In this document: piece after piece, positions 9,785 to 19,467 of the stretch
How positions within the stretch are numbered: the first letter of the stretch is position 1
How the letters are laid out: each line of letters opens with the position of its first letter
DNA from: Roseovarius litoreus
Lineage (GTDB): Bacteria > Pseudomonadota > Alphaproteobacteria > Rhodobacterales > Rhodobacteraceae
DNA: 64,000 nt
Direction: 5' to 3'
NCBI RefSeq assembly: GCF_900142765.1
Contig: NZ_FRCB01000001.1
Coordinates: 620,001-684,000, forward strand
Made by a program: the position numbers and the translations under genes
Notes under the pieces: generated by a model
The model's input: the letters and a program-made list of their open reading frames with translations, nothing else
The model's database searches: none
Told to the model about the DNA's origin: nothing

Positions 9785-11157
9785 AGCACGCCGCGCAAGG
9801 GTTTCATGGCCTGCACATACGCGGCGGTGATCCGGTCGCGCGCCTGGTGGCGGCCATCCTGCACCACGTGGCGGCCTGCGGCCCAGACATCGCGCACCAG
9901 CGCGTCGGAGCCTGCAAAGATCCAGCAATCCAGAAGCGTGTCGCCGGTCTGATCGCGCAGGTCGATATGAGAGGCGTCCAGCGCCGTCAGATCGGCCAGC
10001 ATGCCCGGCGCGATCTGTCCGCTGTCGCGGCCAGCGGCCTGTGCCCCACCGGCGCAGATCGCATCGAAGAGCCGCCGGCCGGTGCTGTGCGCAGGCGTGG
10101 CAAGGGCGGCGCGGGAGTGATCACGCAGGCGTTGGGAATAGTCCAGCGTGCGCAGTTCTTCGGACAGGGCGATGCGGATGTTGGAATCCGAGCCGATGGC
10201 AATGCGCCCGCCAGCCCCCATCCAGCGCACGGCGTCGAATATCCCGTCGCCGAGGCTCGATTCGGTGATCGGGCAAAGGCCCGCGACCGCCCCGGTTTCG
10301 GCCAGAGCCACGGTTTCATGCGGCTGCATCTGGGTGCAGTGGATCAGGCACCATTGCCCATCCACCGGCGCATGATCGAGCAGCCACTCGACGGGGCGCG
10401 CGCCGAGGGCGGCCTTGACCTCGTCGACCTCGGCCAGCTGTTCGGCAAGATGCATATGCACCGGTCCGCCCTGCGCCAGATCGGAGGCACGGGCGATATC
10501 ACCGGGGCTGACAGCGCGAAGGCTGTGCGGCGCCACACCGAGCCGCGCATCGGTCGGCAGGACCCTGAGGGCCGCGCGGCTGTCTTCCAGAAGGCGCGCG
10601 AAGCGGTCGGGATCGTTGCCGAAACGGATCTGACCAGCAGTCAGGGCACGACGGTCGCAGCCGCCGAACTGGTACTGCACCGGCAAGAGCGTCAGGCCGA
10701 TCCCGGTGTCCTGTGCCGCGGCGATGATGCGCTGCGCCATTTCGGACAGATCGTCATAGGGCACGCCGCCCGGCGCGTGATGCAGGTAATGAAATTCGAC
10801 ATTGGTGGCATAGCCCGCTTCGAGCATTTCCATCTGCACAAGCGCCGCGATGGCCTGCACCTGATCGGGGTCGAGCCGGTCGAGAAAGCGATACATCAGC
10901 TTGCGCCATGTCCAGAAACTGTCGCGAGGATCGGCGCCGCGCGTTTCAGTAAGCCCCGCCATGGCGCGTTGGAAGGCATGGGAATGCGCATTGGCGGGCG
11001 CAGGCAGAAGAATGCCGGTGCGAGTTCCCTGATCGGCGGCGGTGGGGGGCTGGCCCGGTGTGACATCCGCGATGCGCCCCGCGCCGTCGATGCGGATCGC
11101 CACGTCACGCACCCATCCGATAGGCAGCAAGGCCTGCTCTGCCCAGATCATCGTCAT
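9781..11157 (-). CDS. hutF: Formimidoylglutamate deiminase
   Basis: 458 residues of the amidohydrolase superfamily with metal-ligand motifs PANAHSHAFQRAMAG, the central HMHLAEQ and GSDSNIRIALSEELRTLDYSQRL near the C-terminus. HutF deaminates N-formimidoyl-glutamate to N-formyl-glutamate and ammonia, the fourth step of the five-step histidine route used with HutG. An AGGA site about seven bases upstream supports the ATG at 11157. It is divergent from hutI and is followed by hutC. Confidence 0.93.
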   Translation of the reverse strand: MTMIWAEQALLPIGWVRDVAIRIDGAGRIADVTPGQPPTAADQGTRTGILLPAPANAHSHAFQRAMAGLTETRGADPRDSFWTWRKLMYRFLDRLDPDQVQAIAALVQMEMLEAGYATNVEFHYLHHAPGGVPYDDLSEMAQRIIAAAQDTGIGLTLLPVQYQFGGCDRRALTAGQIRFGNDPDRFARLLEDSRAALRVLPTDARLGVAPHSLRAVSPGDIARASDLAQGGPVHMHLAEQLAEVDEVKAALGARPVEWLLDHAPVDGQWCLIHCTQMQPHETVALAETGAVAGLCPITESSLGDGIFDAVRWMGAGGRIAIGSDSNIRIALSEELRTLDYSQRLRDHSRAALATPAHSTGRRLFDAICAGGAQAAGRDSGQIAPGMLADLTALDASHIDLRDQTGDTLLDCWIFAGSDALVRDVWAAGRHVVQDGRHQARDRITAAYVQAMKPLRGVL

Positions 11158-11171
11158 CGCCACGTCCTGTC

Positions 11172-11200
11172 TTGACCCGATTAATATGTCTATACATAAT
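11172..11200 (+). promoter_or_regulatory. Sigma70-type promoter for hutIHGU
   Basis: TTGACC (11172-11177) and CATAAT (11195-11200) are separated by exactly 17 bases, reading toward hutI, whose ATG is at 11238. The predicted start of transcription would be near 11207. The spacer and -10 element are overlapped by the HutC operator, which explains repression. Confidence 0.65.
11186..11197. promoter_or_regulatory. HutC operator in the hutF-hutI divergent gap
   Basis: ATGTCTATACAT contains GTCTATAC (11188-11195), a match to the GT-N-TA-N-AC type of site used by HutC-subfamily GntR regulators. It is the only such site I noticed in the gap and overlaps the hutI -10 region. Confidence 0.7.
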
Positions 11201-11237
11201 TCCATGAAGCGACTCGCAAATCAACAGGGTTCCCGGG

Positions 11238-12428
11238 ATGCTTCTGACGAATGCGACTGTGGCCACCATGCAGGGCGGCACGGCCTATGGTCTGATCGAC
11301 CGGGCCGCGATCGCGCTGGAAAAGGGCGTGATCCAATGGGTCGGACCGATGGATCAGGTGCCCGCCGAATTTGCGGGGCCGGGCGATGATCTGGAGGGAC
11401 GGCTGGTGACACCGGCGCCGATCGATTGTCACACCCATATCGTGCATGGCGGCAATCGCGCGGGCGAGTTCGAGATGCGCCTTGGCGGGGCCACCTATGA
11501 AGAGATCGCGAAGGCGGGCGGCGGCATCGTATCGACCGTGCGGGCCACACGCGCGGAGGACGAAGACGGGCTTCTGAAAGGCGCGCTGCGCTTTGCCGAT
11601 GCGCTGATCGCCGAGGGCGTGTCGGTGATCGAGGTCAAGTCAGGCTATGGTCTGGATATCGAGACCGAGTTGAAGATGCTGCGCGTGGCGCGGCGGATCG
11701 CGGATCTGCGCGCGGTGCGGATCAGAACCTCGTTTCTGGGGGCGCATGCGATCCCCGAGGACATGAAGGACCGGCCCGACACCTATCTGACGGAAATCTG
11801 CCTGCCTGCGCTCAAGCAGGCGGCGGCCGAAGGGCTGGTGGATGCGGTGGACGGGTTCTGCGAGCGCATCGCCTTTGACACCGCGCAGATCGCGCGGCTG
11901 TTCGAGCAGGCGCGCGCCCTTGGTCTGCCGGTCAAGCTTCATGCCGAACAGCTGAACCATTCGGGGGGCACGCATCTTGCGGCGCGCCATGGCGCGCTGT
12001 CGGCGGATCACGTGGAATATGCCACCGATGAGGATGCAGCGGCACTGGCCGAGGCCGGCAGCGTGGCGGTGCTGCTGCCCGGTGCCTTCTACACGTTGCA
12101 CGAGACACAAGCGCCGCCCGTGGCGGCGTTTCGCAAGCATGGCGTGCCGATGGCGCTGGCCACGGATTGCAACCCCGGCTCGTCGCCGATGGCGTCGATC
12201 CTGCTGGCGATGAACATGGGCTGCACCCTGTTCGGCCTGACCGCAGAGGAGGCGTTGGCCGGTGTGACGCGTCATGCAGCACAGGCGCTCGGGCTGGAGG
12301 ATTGCGGCGTGATCGCCCCCGGCAAGCGCGCCGATCTGGCGGTCTGGGATGCCGAACAGCCTGCCGAGCTTCCCTATCGCATCGGGTTCAACCCGCTGCA
12401 CCGGCGGATCTTCGGGGGTGTGGGATGA
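11238..12428 (+). CDS. hutI: Imidazolonepropionase
   Basis: 396 residues of the amidohydrolase fold. The first metal motif is [23 protein letters not shown]; the signatures [35 protein letters not shown] and [12 protein letters not shown] are characteristic of HutI. It hydrolyses 4-imidazolone-5-propanoate to N-formimidoyl-glutamate, step three of histidine breakdown. It is the first gene of the rightward hutIHGU operon, preceded by a recognisable promoter and HutC site. Its stop overlaps the hutH start as ATGA. Confidence 0.95.
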   Translation: MLLTNATVATMQGGTAYGLIDRAAIALEKGVIQWVGPMDQVPAEFAGPGDDLEGRLVTPAPIDCHTHIVHGGNRAGEFEMRLGGATYEEIAKAGGGIVSTVRATRAEDEDGLLKGALRFADALIAEGVSVIEVKSGYGLDIETELKMLRVARRIADLRAVRIRTSFLGAHAIPEDMKDRPDTYLTEICLPALKQAAAEGLVDAVDGFCERIAFDTAQIARLFEQARALGLPVKLHAEQLNHSGGTHLAARHGALSADHVEYATDEDAAALAEAGSVAVLLPGAFYTLHETQAPPVAAFRKHGVPMALATDCNPGSSPMASILLAMNMGCTLFGLTAEEALAGVTRHAAQALGLEDCGVIAPGKRADLAVWDAEQPAELPYRIGFNPLHRRIFGGVG

Positions 12429-13951
12429 CCGAAACGCTCGTGCCGGGCGCCGTGACGCTGGCGCAACTCGACAGGATCTGGCGCAAGGGTCTGCCGGCAA
12501 GGCTGGATCGTGGCTGCCGGGGGCAGGTCGAGGCGGCGGCAGAGATTGTGCGCAAGGCCGCCGAAGGTGATGCGGCGGTTTACGGTGTGAACACCGGTTT
12601 CGGGAAGCTTGCCAGCGTCCGTATTCCCGCCGATCAGACCGCGACGCTGCAGCGCAACCTGATCCCGTCGCATTGCTGCGGCGTGGGCGAGGCGCTGGAC
12701 CATGCGACCACCCGGCTGATGATGGTGCTCAAGCTGATTTCGCTTGGTCGCGGCGCATCGGGTGTCGACTGGCGCATGATCGAGATGATCGAGGCGATGC
12801 TGGAACGCGATGTGACGCCGGTCGTGCCGGATCAGGGATCGGTCGGCGCGTCGGGCGATCTGGCGCCGCTGGCGCATATGGCGGCGGTGATGATCGGCGA
12901 AGGCGAGGCATGGGTCGATGACACCCGCCTGCCCGGGGCCGAGGCGCTGAGGCGGGCGGGGCTCGCGCCCATCGTGCTTGGCCCCAAGGAGGGGCTGGCA
13001 CTGATCAACGGCACGCAGTTTTCCACCGCTTGCGCGCTGACCGGGCTGTGGGGCGCGTGGCGTAATCTGGAGAACAGCATCGTCACGGCGGCGCTGTCGA
13101 CCGATGCGATCATGGGATCGACCGCGCCTCTGGTGGCGGAGATCCACGCCCTGCGCGGTCATCGCGGGCAGATCATGGCGGCCCGCGCGCAACGCGAGCT
13201 GATGGAGGGCAGCGCAATCCGCGAAAGCCACCGCGACAGCGATACCCGCGTGCAGGATCCCTATTGCATCCGCTGTCAGGCGCAGGTCAGCGGCGCGGCG
13301 CTCGACCTGTTGATCCGGGCGGGCGAGACGCTGGAGATCGAAGCGAATGCGGTGACCGACAACCCGCTGGTTCTGGTTGCGGAGGAGCGGATCGTCTCGG
13401 GCGGGAATTTCCATGCCGAGCCGGTGGGTTTCGCCGCCGATCAGATCGCGCTGGCCATCGCCGAGATCGGCGCCATCGCGCAGCGCCGGGTGGCGCTGAT
13501 GGTGGACCCCAACCTGAGTTGCGACCTGCCGCCCTTCCTGACGCCGGAGCCGGGGCTGAATTCGGGGCTGATGATCGCCGAGGTCACCACCGCGGCGTTG
13601 ATGAGCGAGAACAAGCATCTGGCCAACCCCTGCAGCACCGACAGCACCCCCACGAGCGCCAACCAGGAGGACCATGTGAGCATGGCCGCCCATGCCGCGC
13701 GGCGGCTGGCGCGGATGAACGGCAATCTGGGCACGATCCTTGGCGTCGAGGCGATCTGTGGCGCGCAGGGCATCGGCTTTCGCGCGCCGCTGACCACCAG
13801 CCCGCCGCTGCAGCGCGTTATCGCAAGGCTGCGCGAGGCGGTGCCGGCGCTGGAGGCGGACCGCTATCTTGCGCCCGACCTGGCCTCGGCGGCCGCGTTG
13901 ATCCGGGACGGCGATCTGATCGCGGCGGCGGGGCTGGAGCTTGTGCCATGA
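12425..13951 (+). CDS. hutH: Histidine ammonia-lyase
   Basis: 508 residues. [16 protein letters not shown] holds the Ala142-Ser143-Gly144 triad that cyclises to the MIO cofactor, at the same numbering as the well-studied Pseudomonas enzyme. Other signatures are [31 protein letters not shown] and [11 protein letters not shown]. It deaminates histidine to urocanate, the first step and source of the HutC inducer. The start overlaps the hutI stop (ATGA), giving translational coupling. Confidence 0.96.
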   Translation: MTETLVPGAVTLAQLDRIWRKGLPARLDRGCRGQVEAAAEIVRKAAEGDAAVYGVNTGFGKLASVRIPADQTATLQRNLIPSHCCGVGEALDHATTRLMMVLKLISLGRGASGVDWRMIEMIEAMLERDVTPVVPDQGSVGASGDLAPLAHMAAVMIGEGEAWVDDTRLPGAEALRRAGLAPIVLGPKEGLALINGTQFSTACALTGLWGAWRNLENSIVTAALSTDAIMGSTAPLVAEIHALRGHRGQIMAARAQRELMEGSAIRESHRDSDTRVQDPYCIRCQAQVSGAALDLLIRAGETLEIEANAVTDNPLVLVAEERIVSGGNFHAEPVGFAADQIALAIAEIGAIAQRRVALMVDPNLSCDLPPFLTPEPGLNSGLMIAEVTTAALMSENKHLANPCSTDSTPTSANQEDHVSMAAHAARRLARMNGNLGTILGVEAICGAQGIGFRAPLTTSPPLQRVIARLREAVPALEADRYLAPDLASAAALIRDGDLIAAAGLELVP

Positions 13952-13980
13952 GCGGGCCGGGCACAAGCTTGCATGCGAAG

Positions 13981-14046
13981 AGAGGGGCCCTGCCCCTCTT
14001 GGCCTGCGGCCAATTCACCCCGGGGTATTTGACCCAAGAAGAAGGA
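13981..14046 (+). repeat. Dispersed hairpin/CCCCGGG element between hutH and hutG
   Basis: The element has a hairpin with arms AGAGGGGC (13981-13988) and GCCCCTCT (13992-13999), then GGCCTGCGGCC, then a conserved tail containing CCCCGGGGTATTTG and CAAGAAGAAGGAG. A related copy lies at 25211-25261 on the other strand downstream of aroC. The purine-rich end of the tail doubles as the hutG ribosome binding site. I know similar elements to be common between genes in Rhodobacterales. Confidence 0.6.
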
Positions 14047-14054
14047 GCAACGGG

Positions 14055-14849
14055 ATGCAGCCTGTCGACGTGAAGCGCGGTGATGGTCCGGTGGTTCTGG
14101 GCCTGCCGCATACGGGCACATATGTGCCGCAGGATATCCGGACGCGGCTGAATGAAAGAGGCCGCGCTCTGGCCGATACGGATTGGAACATTCACAAGCT
14201 CTATGACGGGCTGCTGGAGGGTGCGACCACGGTGCGCGCGACCTTCCACCGCTATGTGATCGACGCCAATCGCGATCCGTCGGGGGAGAGCCTTTATCCC
14301 GGGCAGAACACCACCGGGCTTGTGCCGCTGACGGATTTCGACGGGGAGCCGATCTGGAACGAGGCGCCATCGGGCGGTGAGGTGGAGCATCGGCGCGAGA
14401 CATGGCACGCCCCCTATCACGCGGCGCTATGGGAGGAGTTGGACCGCGTGCGGCACCGGCACGGCGTTGCGGTGCTGTATGATTGCCACTCGATCCGGTC
14501 GCGCATTCCGTTCCTGTTCGAAGGCACGCTGCCGGATTTCAACATCGGCACCAATGGCGGCACGACCTGCGCGCCCGCGATCACGGCGGCGGTCGAAGAG
14601 GTCTGCCGCGCGGCGCAAGGATACACGAGCGTGGTCGATGGCCGCTTCAAGGGGGGCTGGACCACGCGCCATTACGGGCGGCCCGAAGAGGGGCTGCACG
14701 CGATCCAGATGGAGCTCGCGCAATCCGCCTATATGAGCGAGGCGCCGCCATGGCCCTATCTGCATGAGCGCGCCGACGCGCTGCGCCCGCATCTTGCCGC
14801 CATCCTGCAGCGTATCGAGCGGCTTGCCCTGGGAGGCGCGTTGACATGA
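14055..14849 (+). CDS. hutG: N-formylglutamate deformylase
   Basis: 264 residues of the FGase (PF05013) family: [49 protein letters not shown] and [16 protein letters not shown]. It hydrolyses N-formyl-glutamate to glutamate and formate, ending the five-step histidine pathway begun by HutH. AAGAAGGAG about nine bases upstream fixes the start at 14055. The stop overlaps hutU as ATGA. Confidence 0.94.
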   Translation: MQPVDVKRGDGPVVLGLPHTGTYVPQDIRTRLNERGRALADTDWNIHKLYDGLLEGATTVRATFHRYVIDANRDPSGESLYPGQNTTGLVPLTDFDGEPIWNEAPSGGEVEHRRETWHAPYHAALWEELDRVRHRHGVAVLYDCHSIRSRIPFLFEGTLPDFNIGTNGGTTCAPAITAAVEEVCRAAQGYTSVVDGRFKGGWTTRHYGRPEEGLHAIQMELAQSAYMSEAPPWPYLHERADALRPHLAAILQRIERLALGGALT

Positions 14850-16513
14850 GCACGCCCCGCCACAACATCCGCGACATTTATCCTGACACCGGGTCCGGGA
14901 TCACCGCCAAGCACTGGGTCACCGAAGCGCCGATGCGGATGCTGATGAACAACCTGCATCCCGATGTCGCCGAGAACCCGCATGAGCTGGTGGTTTATGG
15001 CGGGATCGGGCGCGCGGCGCGGACATGGGAGGATTTCGACCGGATCGTCGCCACGCTGAAAACGCTGGAAGAGGACGAAACCCTGCTGGTGCAATCGGGC
15101 AAGCCGGTGGGGGTGTTCCGCACCCACAAGGACGCGCCACGCGTGCTGATCGCCAACTCGAATCTCGTGCCGCATTGGGCCACCTGGGAGCATTTCAGCG
15201 AGCTCGATCGCAAGGGGCTGATGATGTATGGCCAGATGACCGCCGGGTCATGGATCTATATCGGCAGCCAGGGCATCGTGCAGGGCACCTATGAGACCTT
15301 CGTCGAGGCGGGGCGCCAGCATTATGGCGGCGATCTGAAGGGGCGGTGGATCCTGACGGCAGGGCTTGGCGGCATGGGCGGCGCGCAGCCGCTGGCGGCG
15401 GTCATGGCCGGAGCCTGCTGCCTCGCGGTGGAATGTGACGAGAGCCGCGCCGCGTTTCGCAAGCGCACGCGCTATGTCGATGAAATCACCCATGATCTGG
15501 ACGAGGCGCTGGCGATGATCGACCGCTGGACCAAGGCGGGCGAAGCGAAATCCGTGGGGCTGATCGGCAATGCCGCGGATGTCTTTCCCGAACTGGTGCG
15601 GCGCGGCATGCGCCCCGATATCGTCACCGACCAGACCAGCGCCCATGATCCGGTGCATGGCTATCTGCCGCAAGGCTGGAGCGTGGCCGAATGGCGCGCG
15701 AAGCAGGAGAGCGACCCCAAGGCGGTGGAGCGCGCCGCACGCACCAGCATGTGCACCCATGTCCGGGCGATGGTGGATTTCTGGCGCGCCGGGGTGCCGA
15801 CACTGGATTACGGCAACAACATCCGGCAGGTGGCCAAGGAGGAAGGGCTGGAGGATGCCTTTGCCTTTCCGGGTTTCGTGCCCGCCTATATCCGGCCGCT
15901 GTTCTGTCGGGGGATCGGGCCGTTTCGCTGGTGCGCGCTGTCGGGCGATCCCGAGGACATCTATCGCACCGATGCCAAGGTGAAGGAGCTGATCGCGGAC
16001 CCGCATCTGCATAACTGGCTGGACATGGCGCGCGAGCGGATCGCCTTTCAGGGGTTGCCGGCGCGGATCTGCTGGGTGGGTCTGGGGCTGCGGCACAAGC
16101 TGGGGCTGGCCTTCAACGAGATGGTGCGCAATGGCGAGGTGTCGGCGCCGTTGGTGATCGGGCGCGATCACCTGGATTCGGGGTCGGTCGCGTCGCCCAA
16201 CCGCGAGACCGAGGCGATGCTGGACGGCTCGGACGCAGTGAGCGACTGGCCGCTGCTGAACGCCTTGCTGAACACCGCGAGCGGCGCGACATGGGTCAGC
16301 CTGCATCATGGCGGCGGCGTGGGCATGGGCTTCAGCCAGCATTCCGGCATGGTGATCTGTTGCGATGGCAGCGAGGACGCCAACCGGCGCATCGAACGCG
16401 TGCTTTGGAACGATCCGGCAACCGGCGTCATGCGCCATGCCGATGCAGGCTATGAGATCGCGATCGACTGTGCGCGGGAACACGGGCTTACCCTGCCGGG
16501 TATCCTGAAATGA
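14846..16513 (+). CDS. hutU: Urocanate hydratase
   Basis: 555 residues, the normal urocanase length. Recognisable blocks include the NAD-binding [51 protein letters not shown] (with the active-site Cys region) and [17 protein letters not shown]. It converts urocanate to imidazolonepropionate using NAD+ as an electrophile, step two of the pathway. It is the last gene of hutIHGU and starts inside the hutG stop codon. Confidence 0.96.
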   Translation: MSTPRHNIRDIYPDTGSGITAKHWVTEAPMRMLMNNLHPDVAENPHELVVYGGIGRAARTWEDFDRIVATLKTLEEDETLLVQSGKPVGVFRTHKDAPRVLIANSNLVPHWATWEHFSELDRKGLMMYGQMTAGSWIYIGSQGIVQGTYETFVEAGRQHYGGDLKGRWILTAGLGGMGGAQPLAAVMAGACCLAVECDESRAAFRKRTRYVDEITHDLDEALAMIDRWTKAGEAKSVGLIGNAADVFPELVRRGMRPDIVTDQTSAHDPVHGYLPQGWSVAEWRAKQESDPKAVERAARTSMCTHVRAMVDFWRAGVPTLDYGNNIRQVAKEEGLEDAFAFPGFVPAYIRPLFCRGIGPFRWCALSGDPEDIYRTDAKVKELIADPHLHNWLDMARERIAFQGLPARICWVGLGLRHKLGLAFNEMVRNGEVSAPLVIGRDHLDSGSVASPNRETEAMLDGSDAVSDWPLLNALLNTASGATWVSLHHGGGVGMGFSQHSGMVICCDGSEDANRRIERVLWNDPATGVMRHADAGYEIAIDCAREHGLTLPGILK

Positions 16514-16586
16514 CCATCGCACTGCATCCCGGGCTGGGCAGCCGGCTATGCGACCGGCAACACGATGGCGCAACGGCCGCCGGATC

Positions 16587-16608
16587 GCCGCTCTGCGATC
16601 AGAGCGGC
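16587..16608. terminator. Hairpin over the convergent hutU / binding-protein boundary
   Basis: A perfect 9-base inverted repeat, GCCGCTCTG and CAGAGCGGC with a 4-base loop, overlaps the stop codon of the minus-strand gene. No T-run follows on either strand, so it may be a weak bidirectional terminator or an mRNA 3' stabilising stem. Confidence 0.4.
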
Positions 16609-17885
16609 TGCGTGGTGTAATCCACCTCGTCGGGATAGAGCGTATCCTCGATCGAAGTGGTGTGCACCTTGACCAGTTTGCCGCCTTCGACGCGCGAGAT
16701 ATACTGATGGCCGAACACCTGATGGGTCTTGCCGTTGAAGATCTTGGCGCCCTGCGGATGTTCGCGCGACTGGGGAATGTCGGTCATCGCCTCGACCGCC
16801 TCGATCAGCGCCGGGCGATCGGCAGGGCCGCGATAGCCTGCGGCTTCCATGCCTGCCTTGACGGTATAGAGCGTCTCCCAGCATCCGAACATATGGGCAT
16901 ATGTCGAGATGTCCGACGGATCGGTGACCGAGGCCCCGCGGGCATCCACGCCGACCTGTTCGCGATAGAACTTGTCATGCTCGGATTGATCGGGCTGTGC
17001 GTGGCGCGGCATGCCTTCCCAGAAATAGGTGCCTTCCAGAAATTCGAGACCGGGACTGTCGATTGCCACCGCTTCGAGACTGTCGATGAAGCCGAACATC
17101 TCGGGACGGGAGGGGCCGAAAAATTCGCCCAGTTCCTTGACGAAGGTCAGAACGGCGGGACCGACCATGACGTGATAAACCACCTCGGTCTCGCGGGGGA
17201 TCTTGGGGAAATACCGGGTGAACGAGGTTTCAGCCGGGGGGATGGCGATATGTTCGAGAACCTGACCGCCCTGTTCCTCGATCGCGGCTGTGAAGAAATC
17301 CCTGTGGTCATGGCCGAAGGCGAAATCGGGAAACACCATCGTGACCTTCTTGCCGAGGTTGGAGGCCACGAAAGGCGCCATCGCCTTGACCTGACTTTTC
17401 ACGTCGGTGATGCCGGGCTGGAGCGTGTAGCGGTTGAGCATGCCCGAGGCCACGTGATGCCCTTCGGAGACCACGAAATAGGGCAGTTTCAACTCGCCCG
17501 CGCGGGGGGCGGAGCCGATCACGACATGCGAGAACAGCGTGCCGAAACCGATATCGCATTTGTGCTGCGTGGCGAATTTCTCGACCACTTCGGCACCGCG
17601 CTTGGGGTCGGTGCCGTCATCCTCGGCCACGATCTCGACCGGGCGGCCATTGATGCCGCCGGACTCGTTGATGAGTTTCACGGCGGCTTGCGTGGTGCGG
17701 TCATACCAGCGGCCATAGGCGGCGCCGATGCCGGTGCGATGGACCTGAAAGCCGATGCGGATCGGCTCGGCGGTCTGCGCATGGGTGTAACGCGCCCAGA
17801 GAGGCAGGCTTGCAGCCCCGATGGCGCCACCGGCGAGCGTGCTGAGCGCGGCGCGGCGCGTCGGTCCTTTTGGGGGTGTCGGCAT
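16599..17885 (-). CDS. Periplasmic substrate-binding protein, urea/branched-chain amino acid ABC type (orphan)
   Basis: 428 residues starting at 17885 behind GGAGGA. The N-terminus has a twin-arginine-like signal (TRRAALSTLAGGAIGAAS) and an export site near ARYTHAQT. The body is a Peripla_BP_6 domain of the UrtA/AmiC type: FQVHRTGIGAAYGRW, INESGGINGRPVEIVAEDDGTDPKRG and VTMVFPDFAFGHDHRDFF. Family members bind urea, short amides or amino acids. No permease or ATPase genes are adjacent, so it either serves a distant transporter or is a sensor. It converges on hutU, and its stop lies inside a hairpin. Whether it belongs to histidine metabolism is unknown. Confidence 0.85.
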   Translation of the reverse strand: MPTPPKGPTRRAALSTLAGGAIGAASLPLWARYTHAQTAEPIRIGFQVHRTGIGAAYGRWYDRTTQAAVKLINESGGINGRPVEIVAEDDGTDPKRGAEVVEKFATQHKCDIGFGTLFSHVVIGSAPRAGELKLPYFVVSEGHHVASGMLNRYTLQPGITDVKSQVKAMAPFVASNLGKKVTMVFPDFAFGHDHRDFFTAAIEEQGGQVLEHIAIPPAETSFTRYFPKIPRETEVVYHVMVGPAVLTFVKELGEFFGPSRPEMFGFIDSLEAVAIDSPGLEFLEGTYFWEGMPRHAQPDQSEHDKFYREQVGVDARGASVTDPSDISTYAHMFGCWETLYTVKAGMEAAGYRGPADRPALIEAVEAMTDIPQSREHPQGAKIFNGKTHQVFGHQYISRVEGGKLVKVHTTSIEDTLYPDEVDYTTQPL

Positions 17886-17981
17886 GGTCGGATCCTCCCG
17901 GTCTGGGCATATTGGGCGCAAATGGCCTCATGCGCCCGAGTGTGCGAAGCGAAGGTGGGCTTGTCCAGACCATTTAGCGGG

Positions 17982-19367
17982 TCACATCCCGCGCGGTGAC
18001 GCCAGAAGCCAAAGCCCGAAGACCGTATAGCCGATCATGAACAGCGCCAGCGGCGCCTGCCCCATCACCGCGCGCCATGTGCTGCCATGTCCACGCACCG
18101 CCAGCGCATGGGCCAGCAGGATCGCGATGACATGGCCGATCACCACAGCCCCGGCCTGTGTCAGCCAGATCGCCTTGACGGTGCCCGGGGTGTTGAAAAA
18201 GCCGGTGGTCACGAAAAACGGCCCCAGCCCCAGAAGATCCGCACCACGCCCAAGGGGATCGGTCAGCGCCATCAGGACATATTGCCCATCGACCATCGCA
18301 GCGGTGAGGTAATGGGCCACATGATAGCCAAGAGCGATCGGCAGGATCGTGGGCGCGAAAAGGCAGAAGGCCTGTCGCAAGGGGCGGCCCGTGCCGGCGA
18401 TACGCTCACCCAGCCACAGGCACAGGGCAAAGACCGCGATCAGGGCCGCATTGGCGATGAGCAATCCTGCGAGTGTCTGGAAGATGACAGCGGAGCGGCC
18501 GGGAAATTCCAGCGGGTTGAGGCCCAGAAGACCCATCCACCAGAATGTCTCGTTCAGGCCATCGAAGCTGCCGGTACCGAGAAGCGTGACGATGAAAAGC
18601 GCCAGCCCCAAGGATACCGGCGGAGCGGTCAGCACCTGCCAGCCCCACAGCCCCAAGGCGATGCGCCCGCGCACCCGACCGACAAGGCCCATGCGCGCAT
18701 AGATGCGCATCAGGATCGTCAGCGCCTCGCCACGCAACAGCCAACGCGGACCAAAGAGCGTGATCCCCATCAGCGTCAGATACCAGTAGCCCCCGGCAAA
18801 GATCGCCAGCCTGTGCGGATCGGCAGGCGCGGGATCAGCCAGAAGAAACCCCGCGAAGGCCAGAAAGATCACGATCCCCGGCAGATGCCCAAGCCGCGAC
18901 GGATAGCGCAGCAAGGACCGCGATCCGGTCAGGCGCGCGAGAATCGCGGTGGGGCCGGTCCAGGGGTTCGTCCAGCGCCAGTGATTGCCGATCAGACCTT
19001 GCAACGACACCAGCCCGATCCACCACACCGTCCAGACAAAGAGCGGCAGCGGATTGACCAGAGGATCGCGCGGCCCGGCAAAACCGCGCCACACCAGAAA
19101 CGCGAGAAACAGCGCAGAGAGGCAGCTTGTCAGGTGGTGGAGCGGAATATTGGGGCGCGGGATCAGCGGCAAGGGCCGAAACAGCCGTGCCGCCACCCAG
19201 GCCGGAAGTGCTGCGAGCAGCGCGACCGTCAGCGCCACGCTCGCCACACCTGCCGAGATGTAGATATCGGTGGGCAGCAACAGCACGAACCCCTGCTCGG
19301 AAGCATGGGCCAAGACAAGGCCGGGCAGCAGGAGAAGGGACAGGGTTATGACGATCAGGTTGCGCAT
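17982..19367 (-). CDS. Multi-pass membrane protein of unknown function
   Basis: 461 residues with a cleavable-looking N-terminal signal (MRNLIVITLSLLLLPGLVLAHA) followed by roughly ten to twelve hydrophobic segments. Tryptophan-rich blocks such as LIGNHWRWTNPWTGP, GYWYLTLMGITLFGPRWLLRG and NETFWWMGLLGLNPLEFPG stand out, and two His residues (LGYHVAHYLTAAM) lie inside a late membrane segment. I do not recognise a named family with confidence. It vaguely resembles conserved roseobacter membrane proteins sometimes annotated near fenitrothion-hydrolase-type proteins. It stands alone between the binding protein and the SDR gene. Confidence 0.8.
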   Translation of the reverse strand: MRNLIVITLSLLLLPGLVLAHASEQGFVLLLPTDIYISAGVASVALTVALLAALPAWVAARLFRPLPLIPRPNIPLHHLTSCLSALFLAFLVWRGFAGPRDPLVNPLPLFVWTVWWIGLVSLQGLIGNHWRWTNPWTGPTAILARLTGSRSLLRYPSRLGHLPGIVIFLAFAGFLLADPAPADPHRLAIFAGGYWYLTLMGITLFGPRWLLRGEALTILMRIYARMGLVGRVRGRIALGLWGWQVLTAPPVSLGLALFIVTLLGTGSFDGLNETFWWMGLLGLNPLEFPGRSAVIFQTLAGLLIANAALIAVFALCLWLGERIAGTGRPLRQAFCLFAPTILPIALGYHVAHYLTAAMVDGQYVLMALTDPLGRGADLLGLGPFFVTTGFFNTPGTVKAIWLTQAGAVVIGHVIAILLAHALAVRGHGSTWRAVMGQAPLALFMIGYTVFGLWLLASPRGM

Positions 19368-19467
19368 GACGGGTCCGGTGGCGAGATCCTCAGCCTAGTG
19401 ACAAACCCGTGGCGTGCCATGAGATAAATCATCTCAGCCGGTCCTGGGGCGGACCTGCGCACCCGTC

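Noticed and set aside
13948-14073. A 41-codon frame starting ATGA-coupled to hutH and overlapping hutG
   Set aside because: Its codons are mostly the dispersed hairpin element, the product looks random, and hutG has its own better ribosome binding site.
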